DNA from: Myxococcota bacterium | GTDB taxonomy: Bacteria > Myxococcota_A > UBA9160 > UBA4427 | Assembly (NCBI GenBank): GCA_029243605.1 | Contig: JAQWRT010000092.1 | Location: 1-64,000 of the forward strand | Reading direction: 5' to 3' | Length of the DNA: 64,000 nt | In this document: piece by piece, positions 24,981 through 34,189 of the stretch | Layout: each line of letters opens with the position of its first letter | Position numbering within the stretch: position 1 is the stretch's first letter | Position numbers and translations under genes: made by a program | Notes under the pieces: generated by a model | Seen by the model: the letters and a program-made list of their open reading frames with translations, nothing else | Databases searched by the model: none | Told to the model about the DNA's origin: nothing

Positions 24981-26978
24981 CTACTTGCCGAGACCCATCA
25001 GGCGGGCGAGTGGGCGGAAGAGGCGGGTGAGGCCCGCCTTCCGCAGTCCCAGGCCGAGGTAGCGAAAGGGCAGCGTGATTCGCCAGCTCACGGACCTTTC
25101 GAAGGAGTGAATGGCTCGATCCCGTTCCTGCAACTCCTCCCGGAGTCGTTGTTGATCGCTGCCCAAATGGGAGACCCGTTCCTCGAGGGTCTTGTTTTCT
25201 CGATCCCGAGCTTCAAGTTCACGGTTGGTCTCGAGAAGGTTTGCGTCGATTCGCTGTAGTTTTTCTTCGAGTTCTTGGCGGCGGGTGAGTTGAGTTTGGA
25301 GTCCACGGTTGGCTTCGAGGAGGTTCTCGTTGCTTCCCTGTAGATTCTGTTCGAGTTCTTGACTGCGAGCGAGTTGGGTCTGGAACTGCTCTTTCAGCTC
25401 GTTCGATGTTCGCTCAAGCCTGTCTTCCGAAGCGCTCAAGTTTTTGCGCAGATCGGCATCACTCTTTTCGGCCAAAGCCAACTCGTCGAAGCCCTCTTCC
25501 ACGAGTTGTTGCTTCTCCGCGACTTGGGTTGCCAGCAGCTTGATTCGATCCTCGCATGCCTTGTTTTCGTCTTTTAGAACCTCATTTTCTCTCTGGGCAT
25601 CCAAAAGCTCGATACGGTGCTGTCCTTCATCTCTCGCTTTTTCGCGGCTCTCCGGATTTGCTGGGCCTAGGGGTGCTCGTCCGATTCCTCGCCGCTGGGG
25701 ATGCACGCCCTGGGTCTCAGCCCGGAAGTCGTTTGAATCCTGATAGCGCTTGAGCCCTTCCATCGCGGTTTGCGCGATGGAAGATGAATCCGATGTGTCC
25801 ATCGCCGTCAGCAGAAGTTCGAGCTCCTCGCTTGAGGAATTGCTCCCGGGGGCGCGACTGGCGATCCAGATAAGCATGAGCTTGATGCAATCGATCAACT
25901 CCGCGACCTGATTTTCCTTTGCTTCAAGGCGGACCTGTACCCTCCCCGACTCATCATTGAGCGGGACAAGGCTGGCCTCGAGTTGATCACGCTCGTCGGT
26001 AAGTTCGCTGATCGCTTTGCTCATCTCTTGGGTAGTAGCGTTTGAGTCTTCTCTTGCGACTTGCATATGGGCAAGAACCGGACCGAATGCCTTCTCTGCT
26101 TCGGCGAAAGCCAGCCGCAACTGATCGATTTCGGAAGCGGGCTGAGGGTTGCCCGCGATGGCCATACTCATCCAGTCAAACGTGGTCTTGGCCCAGCTCA
26201 AGAGGTCTCCACGGGCACGAAACTCCTCAGCAGAGACGGAGTGATTGCGCAGGTGGACATCGAGAAAAGAATCGATCTCGACGGAAGAGCGCCGGCCCAG
26301 GCGAGGGAAGGTAATCGAGAGGTCGCTGCTGACCTTTTCGACTACGCCGCGCCAGTTGGCCAGGAGTGCTTCGTAGTCAACGAAGCACCTTGGGTATCCG
26401 CGCGAGTCGTACTCGGCTTGGAGAACACCGTTGAGCCAGAGAAGAAGGCCATGTTGTGGATCGAGGCCTTCTGCTTTTTCGAGAGAGCCGGCGACTTCCA
26501 TTGGATTACGGATGGGAAGAACAAAGTGAGGAAGGATTTCCATTTTCTCGAGGACGGCGAGCCAGAAGGGGATTAGCCGGCAGATTCTTGGGTCTTTGAC
26601 GATGAAGAGAGAGGCGTCTCCATACTCGCTAGCCACGAGATCGACCATCTTGTCGACATAGTTCGCGGCCATGGAAGAACTCATCCACCCATTGGGAAGA
26701 GGGGCAAGATCATGCCAGGACGACCCAAGCTCCCCGAGGAGTTCCTCGTGCAGCTCAAAGATCCGTTGAGACTCGAAGAAGCCACGCGGATTGATTGCAG
26801 TGGGCTGCATTAGGGTTTCGGGCATACTGGCCCCGCATAGTCCCAATACTTGGGTTAGCGCCGAAGTACCACTCCGGTGCACCCCTAAAACGAGGATGGC
26901 ATGAGACCTCCCGACCCCGGTCGAATCGGGCCTGGGGGTCGGTTCGACTCGCTTGTTCACGGTCTCGTCTGAGTCCAT
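24981..26978 (-). CDS. Sulfotransferase-family protein with long coiled-coil tail
   Basis: 665 residues from ATG 26978; the track ORF adds 53 unlikely leader residues. The PAPS-binding loop is LGVHRSGTSAL at 31-41, and the 3'-phosphate site is likely PIRNPMEVAGSL. Residues ~40-290 form the sulfotransferase-like domain. From ~310 to ~620 the protein is a nearly continuous charged coiled coil rich in Glu, Leu and Gln. It ends with SVSWRITLPFRYLGLGLRKAG, a tail often seen at the end of polysaccharide glycosyltransferases. It probably sulfates a surface glycan in a scaffolded complex. A glycosyltransferase and acyltransferase gene lie within 6 kb. Confidence 0.75.
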   Translation of the reverse strand: MDSDETVNKRVEPTPRPDSTGVGRSHAILVLGVHRSGTSALTQVLGLCGASMPETLMQPTAINPRGFFESQRIFELHEELLGELGSSWHDLAPLPNGWMSSSMAANYVDKMVDLVASEYGDASLFIVKDPRICRLIPFWLAVLEKMEILPHFVLPIRNPMEVAGSLEKAEGLDPQHGLLLWLNGVLQAEYDSRGYPRCFVDYEALLANWRGVVEKVSSDLSITFPRLGRRSSVEIDSFLDVHLRNHSVSAEEFRARGDLLSWAKTTFDWMSMAIAGNPQPASEIDQLRLAFAEAEKAFGPVLAHMQVAREDSNATTQEMSKAISELTDERDQLEASLVPLNDESGRVQVRLEAKENQVAELIDCIKLMLIWIASRAPGSNSSSEELELLLTAMDTSDSSSIAQTAMEGLKRYQDSNDFRAETQGVHPQRRGIGRAPLGPANPESREKARDEGQHRIELLDAQRENEVLKDENKACEDRIKLLATQVAEKQQLVEEGFDELALAEKSDADLRKNLSASEDRLERTSNELKEQFQTQLARSQELEQNLQGSNENLLEANRGLQTQLTRRQELEEKLQRIDANLLETNRELEARDRENKTLEERVSHLGSDQQRLREELQERDRAIHSFERSVSWRITLPFRYLGLGLRKAGLTRLFRPLARLMGLGK

Positions 26979-27239
26979 CTCGACCAAGTTGTTCTGAGCC
27001 TTTCCACGAGCCGGATCTTTGACTAAAAGCTTGCTCACCCGGCAGGGGCTCGGAGGAGTGGTGCCCTTCTTCGCCCGTGAGTCTACCACGGGTGAAGTGG
27101 CGCTACATCGCAGCGAGGGAACAGGGCCACCTCGCACCCACCGCCTGGCCGCCGGCTGAGACGCCCACCCCCTGGCCTTTGCCGTCTTTGGTGTTTCGAG
27201 CCCGAAGCGCGCGCTCGTAGAGAATGGGGGGGCTTTCTA

Positions 27240-28211
27240 TCAGGGGTTTCTGGGAAGGATCTTGTCGACGACTTCAGCGAGTAGTTCGATCCGTTCGGTG
27301 TTGTGGCCATTGATAGGCAGGTCAACGGTGAGGCCATCGAGCCCATGTGCGACAGCGTCCTGCAGAATTTCGCCGACAGTATCGGGATCGCCAGTGATTA
27401 GAGCAGCCTTCGCTCCGTCCACCTGAGCCTGGCTCCAACCCTTGGTCGTGGCAATTGCCCGAAAATCAGCCTCGAGTTCTTCCTGAGTGGGTGCGATGGC
27501 GATCATCTGCAGTTTTGTGACGACAATCTCGCTCCGGTCCCGGCCAAGGTTCTCGCAATGCTTTTCGATGGCTTGAAGTTTGCGAGGAATCGCCGCGTTG
27601 TCTCCTACCAAATTAGATTCGTCGGCGTACTGAGCCACCATGCGAAGAGTTTTCTTTTCCCCTTGGCCACCGATCATGATCGGGATTTGAGCGATTGGTG
27701 CCGGTGAATTGATCGCATCCTTCACAGCGTAATATTTTCCATTCAGAGTAGGAGATTGACTGCGTAGCATCGGAATGATGATCTGGAGTGCCTCCTCGAG
27801 CTTTTCGAAGCGATCCGTGAAAGTCCCAAATTCGAAGCCTAGGTCGACGTGCTCTTTTTCGAACCAACCGCAACCGATTCCCAGGGTTGCCCGGCCGCCC
27901 GAAACATGATCGAGAGTTGTCAGCGTCTTGGCGAGGAGAGCAGGGTTTCGGTACGTGTTGCCTGTGACCAACGCCGAGAGGCGCACACGCTCGGTGTGCT
28001 GTGCCAGGGCCGATAACATCGAGTAGCACTCGAACATGGGTTCTGCCGGGGCGCCGATGCCGGGAAGTTGATAGAAGTGATCCATGACAAACACCCGGTC
28101 GTATCCCGCAGCCTCGGCGGCCTTGGCTTGTGCGACGACATTCTCGAAGATATCGCCGGGGGCAATGTTGGGATACGTGAAATTGGGAATCTGGTAACCG
28201 AGTCGTGTCAT
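27240..28211 (-). CDS. LLM-class flavin/F420-dependent oxidoreductase
   Basis: 323 residues of the bacterial-luciferase superfamily. Key segments are AEAAGYDRVFVMDHFYQLPG, RVRLSALVTGNTYRNPALLAKTLTTLDHVSGGRATLGIGCGWFEKEH and IPIMIGGQGEKKTLRMVAQYADESNL, typical of F420-dependent LLM enzymes (the G-x-GxGW and GGxG loops). It would catalyse a hydride transfer or monooxygenation on an unidentified organic substrate. It stands alone on the minus strand. Confidence 0.88.
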   Translation of the reverse strand: MTRLGYQIPNFTYPNIAPGDIFENVVAQAKAAEAAGYDRVFVMDHFYQLPGIGAPAEPMFECYSMLSALAQHTERVRLSALVTGNTYRNPALLAKTLTTLDHVSGGRATLGIGCGWFEKEHVDLGFEFGTFTDRFEKLEEALQIIIPMLRSQSPTLNGKYYAVKDAINSPAPIAQIPIMIGGQGEKKTLRMVAQYADESNLVGDNAAIPRKLQAIEKHCENLGRDRSEIVVTKLQMIAIAPTQEELEADFRAIATTKGWSQAQVDGAKAALITGDPDTVGEILQDAVAHGLDGLTVDLPINGHNTERIELLAEVVDKILPRNP

Positions 28212-28714
28212 CTTTGCGTAACCCCTTGAATCCCGTCACCCCTTAGGGGCCGGAGGCTTCTGAGTTTGGGCTCAAGAAAGTCGGACTCATCCCACTCGTT
28301 GCCCAGGAAAAATTTGAGAATCGGTACCCTGTCGCATCCGACTGAGCGGTCGAATTAGCCCAAGCCGCCTAGAAGTGCAATCTCGGCACGCCTGGGCACG
28401 CTTCACCTGGAGTGCGCGGCTGGGGACGCTCGGTCCAATCCCCTGGGGTAGAAGTTTCTGATCGTTTTATCGGGTTGGCGATCGAATCCCTGGGATTGCC
28501 GGAAGGCGTTGGTCGAGCTTTCCGAGTCGGCAATATCCGCCGCGAGTGGGGGAGCGAGGTTGAGAGCCTGCGCCAGAGGGAGCGTGCCTCGTGGCGCTCC
28601 TTGAGTGGTGCTATTGACTCGTCGCCTGATCGGCGCGGTTCCCGGTGCGGCACTTCATCATCTCAACTCTGACGGCCTGCAGGTGCCGCCTTGAGGAACT
28701 TGAGCTTCGAGCGC
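28212..28714. other. Gene-free stretch upstream of the oxidoreductase remnant
   Basis: About 500 bp. The ORF-track entries here (both strands) show arginine/serine-rich compositions and no motif I recognise. It carries the promoter side of the LLM gene and the run-up to the old-yellow-enzyme remnant. Nothing further is seen. Confidence 0.3.
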
Positions 28715-29063
28715 ATGGCGAGTTACTCTCCCTTTACTCCTCTCCGCCTGGGACGTGGCCCAGCTCTGAAGAAGCGTTTTGTGTTGGCGCCGCTGACGAA
28801 TTCGCAAAGCCATTCAGAGCGTTCGGCTCTCGGCAGAGCTCTTCGGAATAGAGCTCGGAGATGGGATAGAGGTCGCTCAGCGTCTGATGGATGAGGGAAA
28901 GATCGATTTTCTGGACATGTCAATGTGGAATGTCTTCAAAGAGCCTGCCGGGGAATCCTTTGGCGGCCGGTCTCTTCTTTCCTATTTCGCAGAACTCGAG
29001 CGTGGTAATGTCCGGCTAGGGTCGGGTTTATGGACCCGGCTCCCGATTGAACTGATTCGGTAA
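28715..29063 (+). pseudogene. Decayed old-yellow-enzyme (NADH:flavin oxidoreductase) gene
   Basis: Two blocks of an OYE-type enzyme survive. The first, from ATG 28715, reads YSPFTPLRLGRGPALKKRFVLAPLTNSQSH, the conserved N-terminus. It is joined, after a frame change near 28810, directly to VRLSAELFGIELGDGIEVAQRLMDEGKIDFLDMSMW, a segment normally about 200 residues later. The sequence then continues SYFAELERGNVRLG and ends at TAA. The middle (active site and FMN ring) and the C-terminal end are gone. This is a deletion remnant and cannot encode a working enzyme. Confidence 0.8.
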
Positions 29064-29121
29064 GCGTTCTTCTGGCGATCTTCCGCGATCCACCCGGGTC
29101 ACACTAGAAGGTTGAGATTCG

Positions 29122-30615
29122 ATGTTCGATTCGACGAAAAAAGTCGACTCGCACGGCAGTGCCCGAATGCGCTTCTGGGCTGCTGGGATTATTTGTGCCC
29201 TGGCCGCGGGCCTTTGGGTCTTGGGCCATCAAGATCTGCCCTTCATGTTCGTCTCGGGAGACGAACGAAATTACGCCGAGATCGCTCGACGTATCGCCAC
29301 CGGGAGAGGTTTTACCACGGGTGTCATTTTTCCGATTGAAACCGAGTGGGGTGTGCACGCTCTACATCCATCGATCTTACGGCCTCCCCTCTGGCCGCTG
29401 GTTTTGGCTGGCGCTTTTACGATTGGCCCAGCAGCCGAGGTCTCTGCGCATATGGCGGTCGGCGTTTGTTTTGTAGTCACCTGCCTTATCGCCTTCTTGA
29501 TCGGTGCCCGACTAGGGGGGAATCTGACCGGCCTTGTAGCGGGAACTGCGACGGCTACGACTTCTTATATGAGCAGCTACGCGATGTTGGCGGGGACCGA
29601 AATGTTTCTCGCTCTCTGGATTGCATTAGTCGCTCTGCTGCTTGTTTATCGGGCGAACGCTTTCTGGGTTGGTGTCGTCTGCGGACTCGCGTACCTCACG
29701 CGCTACAACGCGGGACTGCTTCTGGTCACCAGCTTAGTTTTCCTCCCGATGGGTGCGCCTCGCTGGAAGCCCCACGCTCTGTGTCTCGGAGGGTTTATTC
29801 TGGTGGGTACGCCGTGGTGGCTGCGAAACTTTATGGTGACCGGAGATCCATTCTATTCGCTTTACACAGCGACTCTCTGGGCAGAACCTGGGGTTGTCCC
29901 GGGCAGCGTTCTTTCGATGGTCGAAGCGCCTGAAGTGGTGCTGTCTCACCCGCTCCTGCGAGCCTACGAGGCTGTCCCTTCAGCGCTTCTCATTTGGCCT
30001 GTGCCCGCAGCCAATCTAATGGCCTTTGCCGGACTCCTTCTCGGCTGCGTCTATCTGAGCCGTCCCCATCTGGCGATTGCTGGCGCCTATTTTTTGAGCA
30101 AGCTGGCGATCACCTTTGTTGTGATCCGGAGCCGCTACTTGATCCCCTTTATCCCTGCCGTGATCTCTCTGGGCTCTGCGGCGTGGGTGATCTACGGCGG
30201 GCGGTTTGGGAAGGTTGCACTGGGGTTGGTTCTGCTGATGCCGTTGGCACCGACAATTCCCGTACCCGACGTCTTTGAGGGCCTGATGAATCAGGCCATC
30301 AACCAAGTAAGAGAGCGTGAGCGGAGCCATGGCGATGCGTCCGAATTCGTTCTTCGTGATATGCGAGTTCTGGCGACCTGTATGGACGACACAAGTGTGG
30401 TGCTGACCAGCGACGCCACGGCTTCGGCCTGGTTTGTCGACAGTATCGCCATTCAGATGCCTCAGAGCGAGGAGGACTTTTGGCGACTGGCCGACGCACA
30501 CTCCGTAGAGTTCATCGTTGGACCCGCTCCGAATCGCGTGACTAGCGCACGGTTCCAGAAAGCATTCGCCCGACGCCCCGATTGTGGGCCCTCTACTTTT
30601 GAACGAAGAAGCTAA
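29122..30615 (+). CDS. Integral membrane glycosyltransferase (ArnT/PMT-like, GT39/GT83 type)
   Basis: 497 residues with about ten hydrophobic helices. After the first helix the loop reads FVSGDERNYAEIARRIATGRGF, matching the acidic D-E motif in the first periplasmic loop of polyprenyl-phosphate-sugar glycosyltransferases (ArnT, PMT). The helix ends FPIETEWGVHALHPSILRPPLWPLVLA are also family-like. It should transfer a sugar from a polyprenyl-phosphate donor on the periplasmic side. The acceptor is unknown. It is convergent with an acyltransferase gene (27 bp apart). Confidence 0.8.
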   Translation: MFDSTKKVDSHGSARMRFWAAGIICALAAGLWVLGHQDLPFMFVSGDERNYAEIARRIATGRGFTTGVIFPIETEWGVHALHPSILRPPLWPLVLAGAFTIGPAAEVSAHMAVGVCFVVTCLIAFLIGARLGGNLTGLVAGTATATTSYMSSYAMLAGTEMFLALWIALVALLLVYRANAFWVGVVCGLAYLTRYNAGLLLVTSLVFLPMGAPRWKPHALCLGGFILVGTPWWLRNFMVTGDPFYSLYTATLWAEPGVVPGSVLSMVEAPEVVLSHPLLRAYEAVPSALLIWPVPAANLMAFAGLLLGCVYLSRPHLAIAGAYFLSKLAITFVVIRSRYLIPFIPAVISLGSAAWVIYGGRFGKVALGLVLLMPLAPTIPVPDVFEGLMNQAINQVRERERSHGDASEFVLRDMRVLATCMDDTSVVLTSDATASAWFVDSIAIQMPQSEEDFWRLADAHSVEFIVGPAPNRVTSARFQKAFARRPDCGPSTFERRS

Positions 30616-30642
30616 GCGAGACAATCTTCGCGGCCGAAGCCC

Positions 30643-31797
30643 TTAGCTAGCAATTCGCTCTTTTCTCAAGAGGAAGGGGCGTTCGATAAATCGATAGGTC
30701 AGCCCGCTCAGGGCGAGGGAAGCGGCAAACGAGAGGCCGATTGCGGCAGCCAGAGCGGTCCTGCCTCCCGAGCCTGGGTCGGCTGAAGAGATCCCCAGGA
30801 CGCTTCCCACCCCGACGATAACGGGCAGGTGCCACAGGTAGAACGAATAAGAGACGACGCCGAAGGCCTCAAGGGGGCGGTTTACCAAGAGGGCCCTGGA
30901 ACGAAGGGGCAGCACGAGAAGACCGATAATGAAAGCGGACCAGAGGACAGACTCGGGGATATGCCAGGCATGCCACGCAATTTCTGCCGGCCAGGTCCCG
31001 ATGGTTTCGACTTTCATCAGCATGAGACCGATTCCGATCAGAACGACGATGATCACGCCGTCCCCGCCGCCATTCTTGAGCCAGGCGATCCGTGCCAGCC
31101 GCTCTCGCCAGACTTGGCCGTATCGGTGGTATAGGAATGCGGCCAGGGCCCCGAGAAGAAATGACCAACCCCGACCGAAAAGGGAAACTCGAATGGAAAG
31201 CATCGAGGCAGGGTCGGTTATGCCAAATTCTGTAAAAAGGAAGATTAGATAAGAGGCCGCGTATAAAACCAAGAGAGCTGCCAAGATCTTCGAACCAAAG
31301 CGCTGGGCGCCGATTAAGCCGCAGAGACTGAGCACAAAATAGAACTGGACTTCGGTGGAGAGGCTCCACCAGACATAGCTGAAGGGCTCGAGATGGGTAA
31401 CGAAGCCCCAGAAGCTTTGACCATAGACGAGGTAGACGAGGCCATCCCCCCAGCCCTCCCATCCCTCTGCATTCCAGGCCGTGGCCACCAGGACCGCGAA
31501 GGCGTAGAGAGGCCAAAGCCTGAGAAAGCGGCGGGCGAAAAAGCGGCTGATCGAAGTCCGACCTTTTTCGAAAAATGGGGGAGCCAGAAGAAAGGCACTG
31601 AGAACGAAGAAGAGTGTGACGCCAGTTTGGCCACCCAGGGCCAGGGAATAGAAAAAGCCGGGAGGGCCCTGCTCGAGGTCGATGCCCACGTAGCGTCCGG
31701 CTATATGGCGGGAGAAAACCAATAGGGCGGCGATGGCGCGGACGACTTCGAGTTCCCGGGAATAGGCGGTCCGTACGCCGGCCGGCCGACTCATCAT
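30643..31797 (-). CDS. OafA-type acyltransferase (acyltransferase family 3)
   Basis: 384 residues from ATG 31797 (MMSRPAG), which has a GCGAGGAC ribosome-binding site; the track ATG at 31833 has none. RELEVVRAIAALLVFSRHIAG carries the family motif with the conserved Arg and His. Ten or so helices follow, with FYLWHLPVIVGVG near the end, the standard FYxxHxP of acyltransferase 3. It transfers an acyl group, usually acetyl, to a sugar or lipid at the inner membrane. With the sulfotransferase and GT39-like enzyme it suggests a second glycan-decoration group. Confidence 0.9.
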   Translation of the reverse strand: MMSRPAGVRTAYSRELEVVRAIAALLVFSRHIAGRYVGIDLEQGPPGFFYSLALGGQTGVTLFFVLSAFLLAPPFFEKGRTSISRFFARRFLRLWPLYAFAVLVATAWNAEGWEGWGDGLVYLVYGQSFWGFVTHLEPFSYVWWSLSTEVQFYFVLSLCGLIGAQRFGSKILAALLVLYAASYLIFLFTEFGITDPASMLSIRVSLFGRGWSFLLGALAAFLYHRYGQVWRERLARIAWLKNGGGDGVIIVVLIGIGLMLMKVETIGTWPAEIAWHAWHIPESVLWSAFIIGLLVLPLRSRALLVNRPLEAFGVVSYSFYLWHLPVIVGVGSVLGISSADPGSGGRTALAAAIGLSFAASLALSGLTYRFIERPFLLRKERIAS

Positions 31798-31833
31798 GAC
31801 CGTCCTCGCGCTTTCCTTAGAGAAAATAACCAT

Positions 31834-32226
31834 CGGAGAAGGGATGCGACGAACCAGCGGTGCTGTGCCCTGGCCCTCAATCCTCGCCCTCCATTACTCG
31901 CGGCTCCCGATCCCAGCCTCATCAAAGCCTGTTTCGCTCAGCGCCCTGGGAACCGAAAGATAGCGGTGCCTAGCGGAATCACCCGTATCGCGGCTCGGCT
32001 CCCGCGCCTAGAGCCTGGTTTGGGCAGATCTGTCGGGATCCCAAAAACTTCCGTTGATTGTTGCGGCTAGGAAAGTCAGGGGGTGCTCTCACGGGCCTAT
32101 CCAGAATAAATCTATTCTGTAAAATGCTTCTCGTGTCTCGGTCAGATAAACCAAGAGTGATGAATCGCTCGATCAGACCGATATCTTTGGCTGGTAGGGC
32201 TGTTGCAACGGGGGAGAGGACTTTTC
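31834..32226. other. Intergenic region upstream of haloalkane dehalogenase 2
   Basis: About 390 bp without a believable gene. It holds the divergent starts of the acyltransferase and dehalogenase genes and one clear inverted repeat at 32103-32120, listed separately. Confidence 0.35.
32103..32120 (+). promoter_or_regulatory. Inverted repeat upstream of haloalkane dehalogenase 2
   Basis: CAGAATA-AATC-TATTCTG: perfect 7-bp arms around 4 bp, followed at once by TGTAAAAT, which could be an extended -10. It is 106 bp before the ATG and is a candidate regulator site. Confidence 0.4.
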
Positions 32227-33264
32227 ATGAGCTACACGAAGCACTGGACGGAGGACGGGCGAGAATTTGTTCGCACCCCAGATGAGTTCTTTGTGGATTT
32301 ACCCGATTTCCCCTACTCGCCCAATTATGTTGAGGTCGACGGCTTGCGGATGCATTTCGTTGATGAAGGTCCGCGGGATGGGGACGTAGTCCTGCTCCTG
32401 CATGGCCAGCCCGATTGGTCTTATCTCTATCGAAAAATGATCCCGCTGCTTGTTGAGGCTGGCCACCGGGTAATTGCACCCGATATGATCGGCATGGGCC
32501 GATCCGACAAGCCCACGGATATTCACACGCATACGATCTACGCCCATGCCGCCTGGTGGGTCGAGATGATTGAAAAGCTTGGACTAAGCGATATCACCCT
32601 ATTTTGCCAGGACTGGGGCGGCTTTACGGGTCTGCAGGTCGTTGCCAGTCATTCGGAGCTATTCCGTCGAGTGCTTTGCTCCAACAGTTCTTTGATCCTG
32701 ACACCCGATCCGGTCTTGAATGTGCCCCAGGGTCTCCAGCGTGAAAAATATCCGGTCGATCCCAAGGCCCAGATCAGGACCTTTGACGATTTCTCCTCTG
32801 ATTGTGCCAAGAGGGGACTGATTAAAGAAGATATGTCGGAGTTCTTCCATGCCTGGATGCTCTACGCCCTGACCGGCCCGGAACTCAGGGCCAGTGATAA
32901 TCTGCGTCGAGATTTCGGTGGCCTGGAGCTGACCGACGGTGAAGCACGCGCCTATGACGCGCCTTTCCCTGAAGAGATCTATATGACGGGCATCAGAACT
33001 CTGCCCAGTATGGGGTCGCTGGTTGATAGGGAAAAGTCGCTGGCGGCTTGGGAAGCGCTGAAGAATTTTGACAAGCCATTCCTGACGGTCTTCGGCCAGT
33101 TCGACATGTTGGCCGGGTCTGAGAAGATGCAGAATTGTCTCATCGACAACATTCCCGGAGCCTCATCTCAGCCACACGACCGAATTCCTGCCGGGCACTT
33201 TATCCAAGAGAGTCAAGGCGAAGAGATGGCTAGGCGCTTGATCGAATTCATGGCGACTCCATAG
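32227..33264 (+). CDS. Haloalkane dehalogenase-like alpha/beta hydrolase (HLD-I type)
   Basis: 345 residues from ATG 32227 (MSYTKHW), preceded by GGAGAGGA. HGQPDWSYLYRKM (Gln61), nucleophile Asp129-Trp130 in CQDWGG, acid Asp293 in FGQFDML after strand beta-7 and His324 in AGHFIQE follow the HLD-I layout (DhlA/DhmA-like), where the acid is Asp after beta-7. The extended N-terminus and length also fit HLD-I. The DWSY variant of PTWSY is unusual. Related sequences include hydrolases of untested activity, so the dehalogenase call is less firm than for the HLD-II copy. No regulator gene is adjacent. Confidence 0.75.
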   Translation: MSYTKHWTEDGREFVRTPDEFFVDLPDFPYSPNYVEVDGLRMHFVDEGPRDGDVVLLLHGQPDWSYLYRKMIPLLVEAGHRVIAPDMIGMGRSDKPTDIHTHTIYAHAAWWVEMIEKLGLSDITLFCQDWGGFTGLQVVASHSELFRRVLCSNSSLILTPDPVLNVPQGLQREKYPVDPKAQIRTFDDFSSDCAKRGLIKEDMSEFFHAWMLYALTGPELRASDNLRRDFGGLELTDGEARAYDAPFPEEIYMTGIRTLPSMGSLVDREKSLAAWEALKNFDKPFLTVFGQFDMLAGSEKMQNCLIDNIPGASSQPHDRIPAGHFIQESQGEEMARRLIEFMATP

Positions 33265-33322
33265 CCAAGCGCTGCTGAAGCAAGCGTATCTGTCTAATTC
33301 CCTGGGAGCGCCCTCTTGAAGC

Positions 33323-34024
33323 TCAGCGAAGTAGCCGCCCCGCACCGGGAACGCTGTCCGCGATGCCGGCGGAGCGTAGCCCCTGCCAATACGATGCCTG
33401 ATTGCTCGTCACGACCGGTCGGTTGTGCCTCTTTTCCAGTTCTTCGATGAGATGAAGCGTTGGAAGGCCAGTGCCGACTTGTACCAGCACATCTGCACCG
33501 CTCTCGGCGATTTCGCCGAAGGCAGCGCCGGTTTCTTCGTCCGTGGTGTTCGCGATCTGGTCAAAGCTCGGGCGCGCGAGCCCGGCTATTGCCTTCACCT
33601 CGAAGCCGCGCTCTTCGTAGGTGGCCCGGACAAGGTCGTTGCCAGCATGGTCGAAGGGCGTGACGATGCCAATGGCATGGGCGCTCAAGTGGGCGAGGGC
33701 ATCGTGAACTGCATAGGAGGCCGTGTGCACGGGCAGGCCGGTACGCTCACGCAGGATTTCGATGCCTTGGTTCATGAGCTCAAGTCCATTCGCGAACGAA
33801 TCTGTGGCAAGGCCGATGATCCAGGACTGAATCCCGCTTGGCCGAAGGCGTTCCGCAGCGCTCGCGAGATGCTCCAGCACGGCAGCATCCAAAGGAAATC
33901 GTGTCGTCTGGTTGCTGACGCCAGCGATGCGCATGTCTGCTAGCTCGGGTTCGACCACCGAGTTGAAATCGGGAACGAGGACCCCAAAGATATGCCGGCA
34001 CCCAATGCGATTTTTGACAGTCAT
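33323..34024 (-). CDS. Asp/Glu racemase-superfamily protein (maleate isomerase / arylmalonate decarboxylase-like) without the catalytic cysteines
   Basis: 233 residues with the fold of maleate isomerase and arylmalonate decarboxylase: SWIIGLATDSFANGLELMNQGIEILRERTGLPVHTASYAVHDAL, VGTGLPTLHLIEELEKRHNRPVVTSNQASYWQGLRSAGI. In this family catalysis normally needs one or two Cys, after the second strand and before the second-half loop. Here the aligned places read GLATDSF and VGTGL, and the only Cys in the protein is residue 9. Either the chemistry differs or it is a binding protein. It is convergent with the second dehalogenase gene. Confidence 0.7.
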   Translation of the reverse strand: MTVKNRIGCRHIFGVLVPDFNSVVEPELADMRIAGVSNQTTRFPLDAAVLEHLASAAERLRPSGIQSWIIGLATDSFANGLELMNQGIEILRERTGLPVHTASYAVHDALAHLSAHAIGIVTPFDHAGNDLVRATYEERGFEVKAIAGLARPSFDQIANTTDEETGAAFGEIAESGADVLVQVGTGLPTLHLIEELEKRHNRPVVTSNQASYWQGLRSAGIADSVPGAGRLLR

Positions 34025-34189
34025 GAAGGAGTGTTGACTCTTTCTCTGTTTTTTCGCAAGGGGACGCCAGTGAAAAGCCAGAGGCCTTCGTGCCAGATCG
34101 GCTTTAGGATCCTTGGGATGTCTGGTTAATGGATCGGTTAAATACGCCAGGAGAGCGCGAAGCAGTCGACCGTTCAGGCCGGGAAGCCG

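Noticed and set aside
32058-32285. 75-residue ORF upstream of the second dehalogenase
   Set aside because: No motif, and it overlaps the real start and RBS of the dehalogenase.
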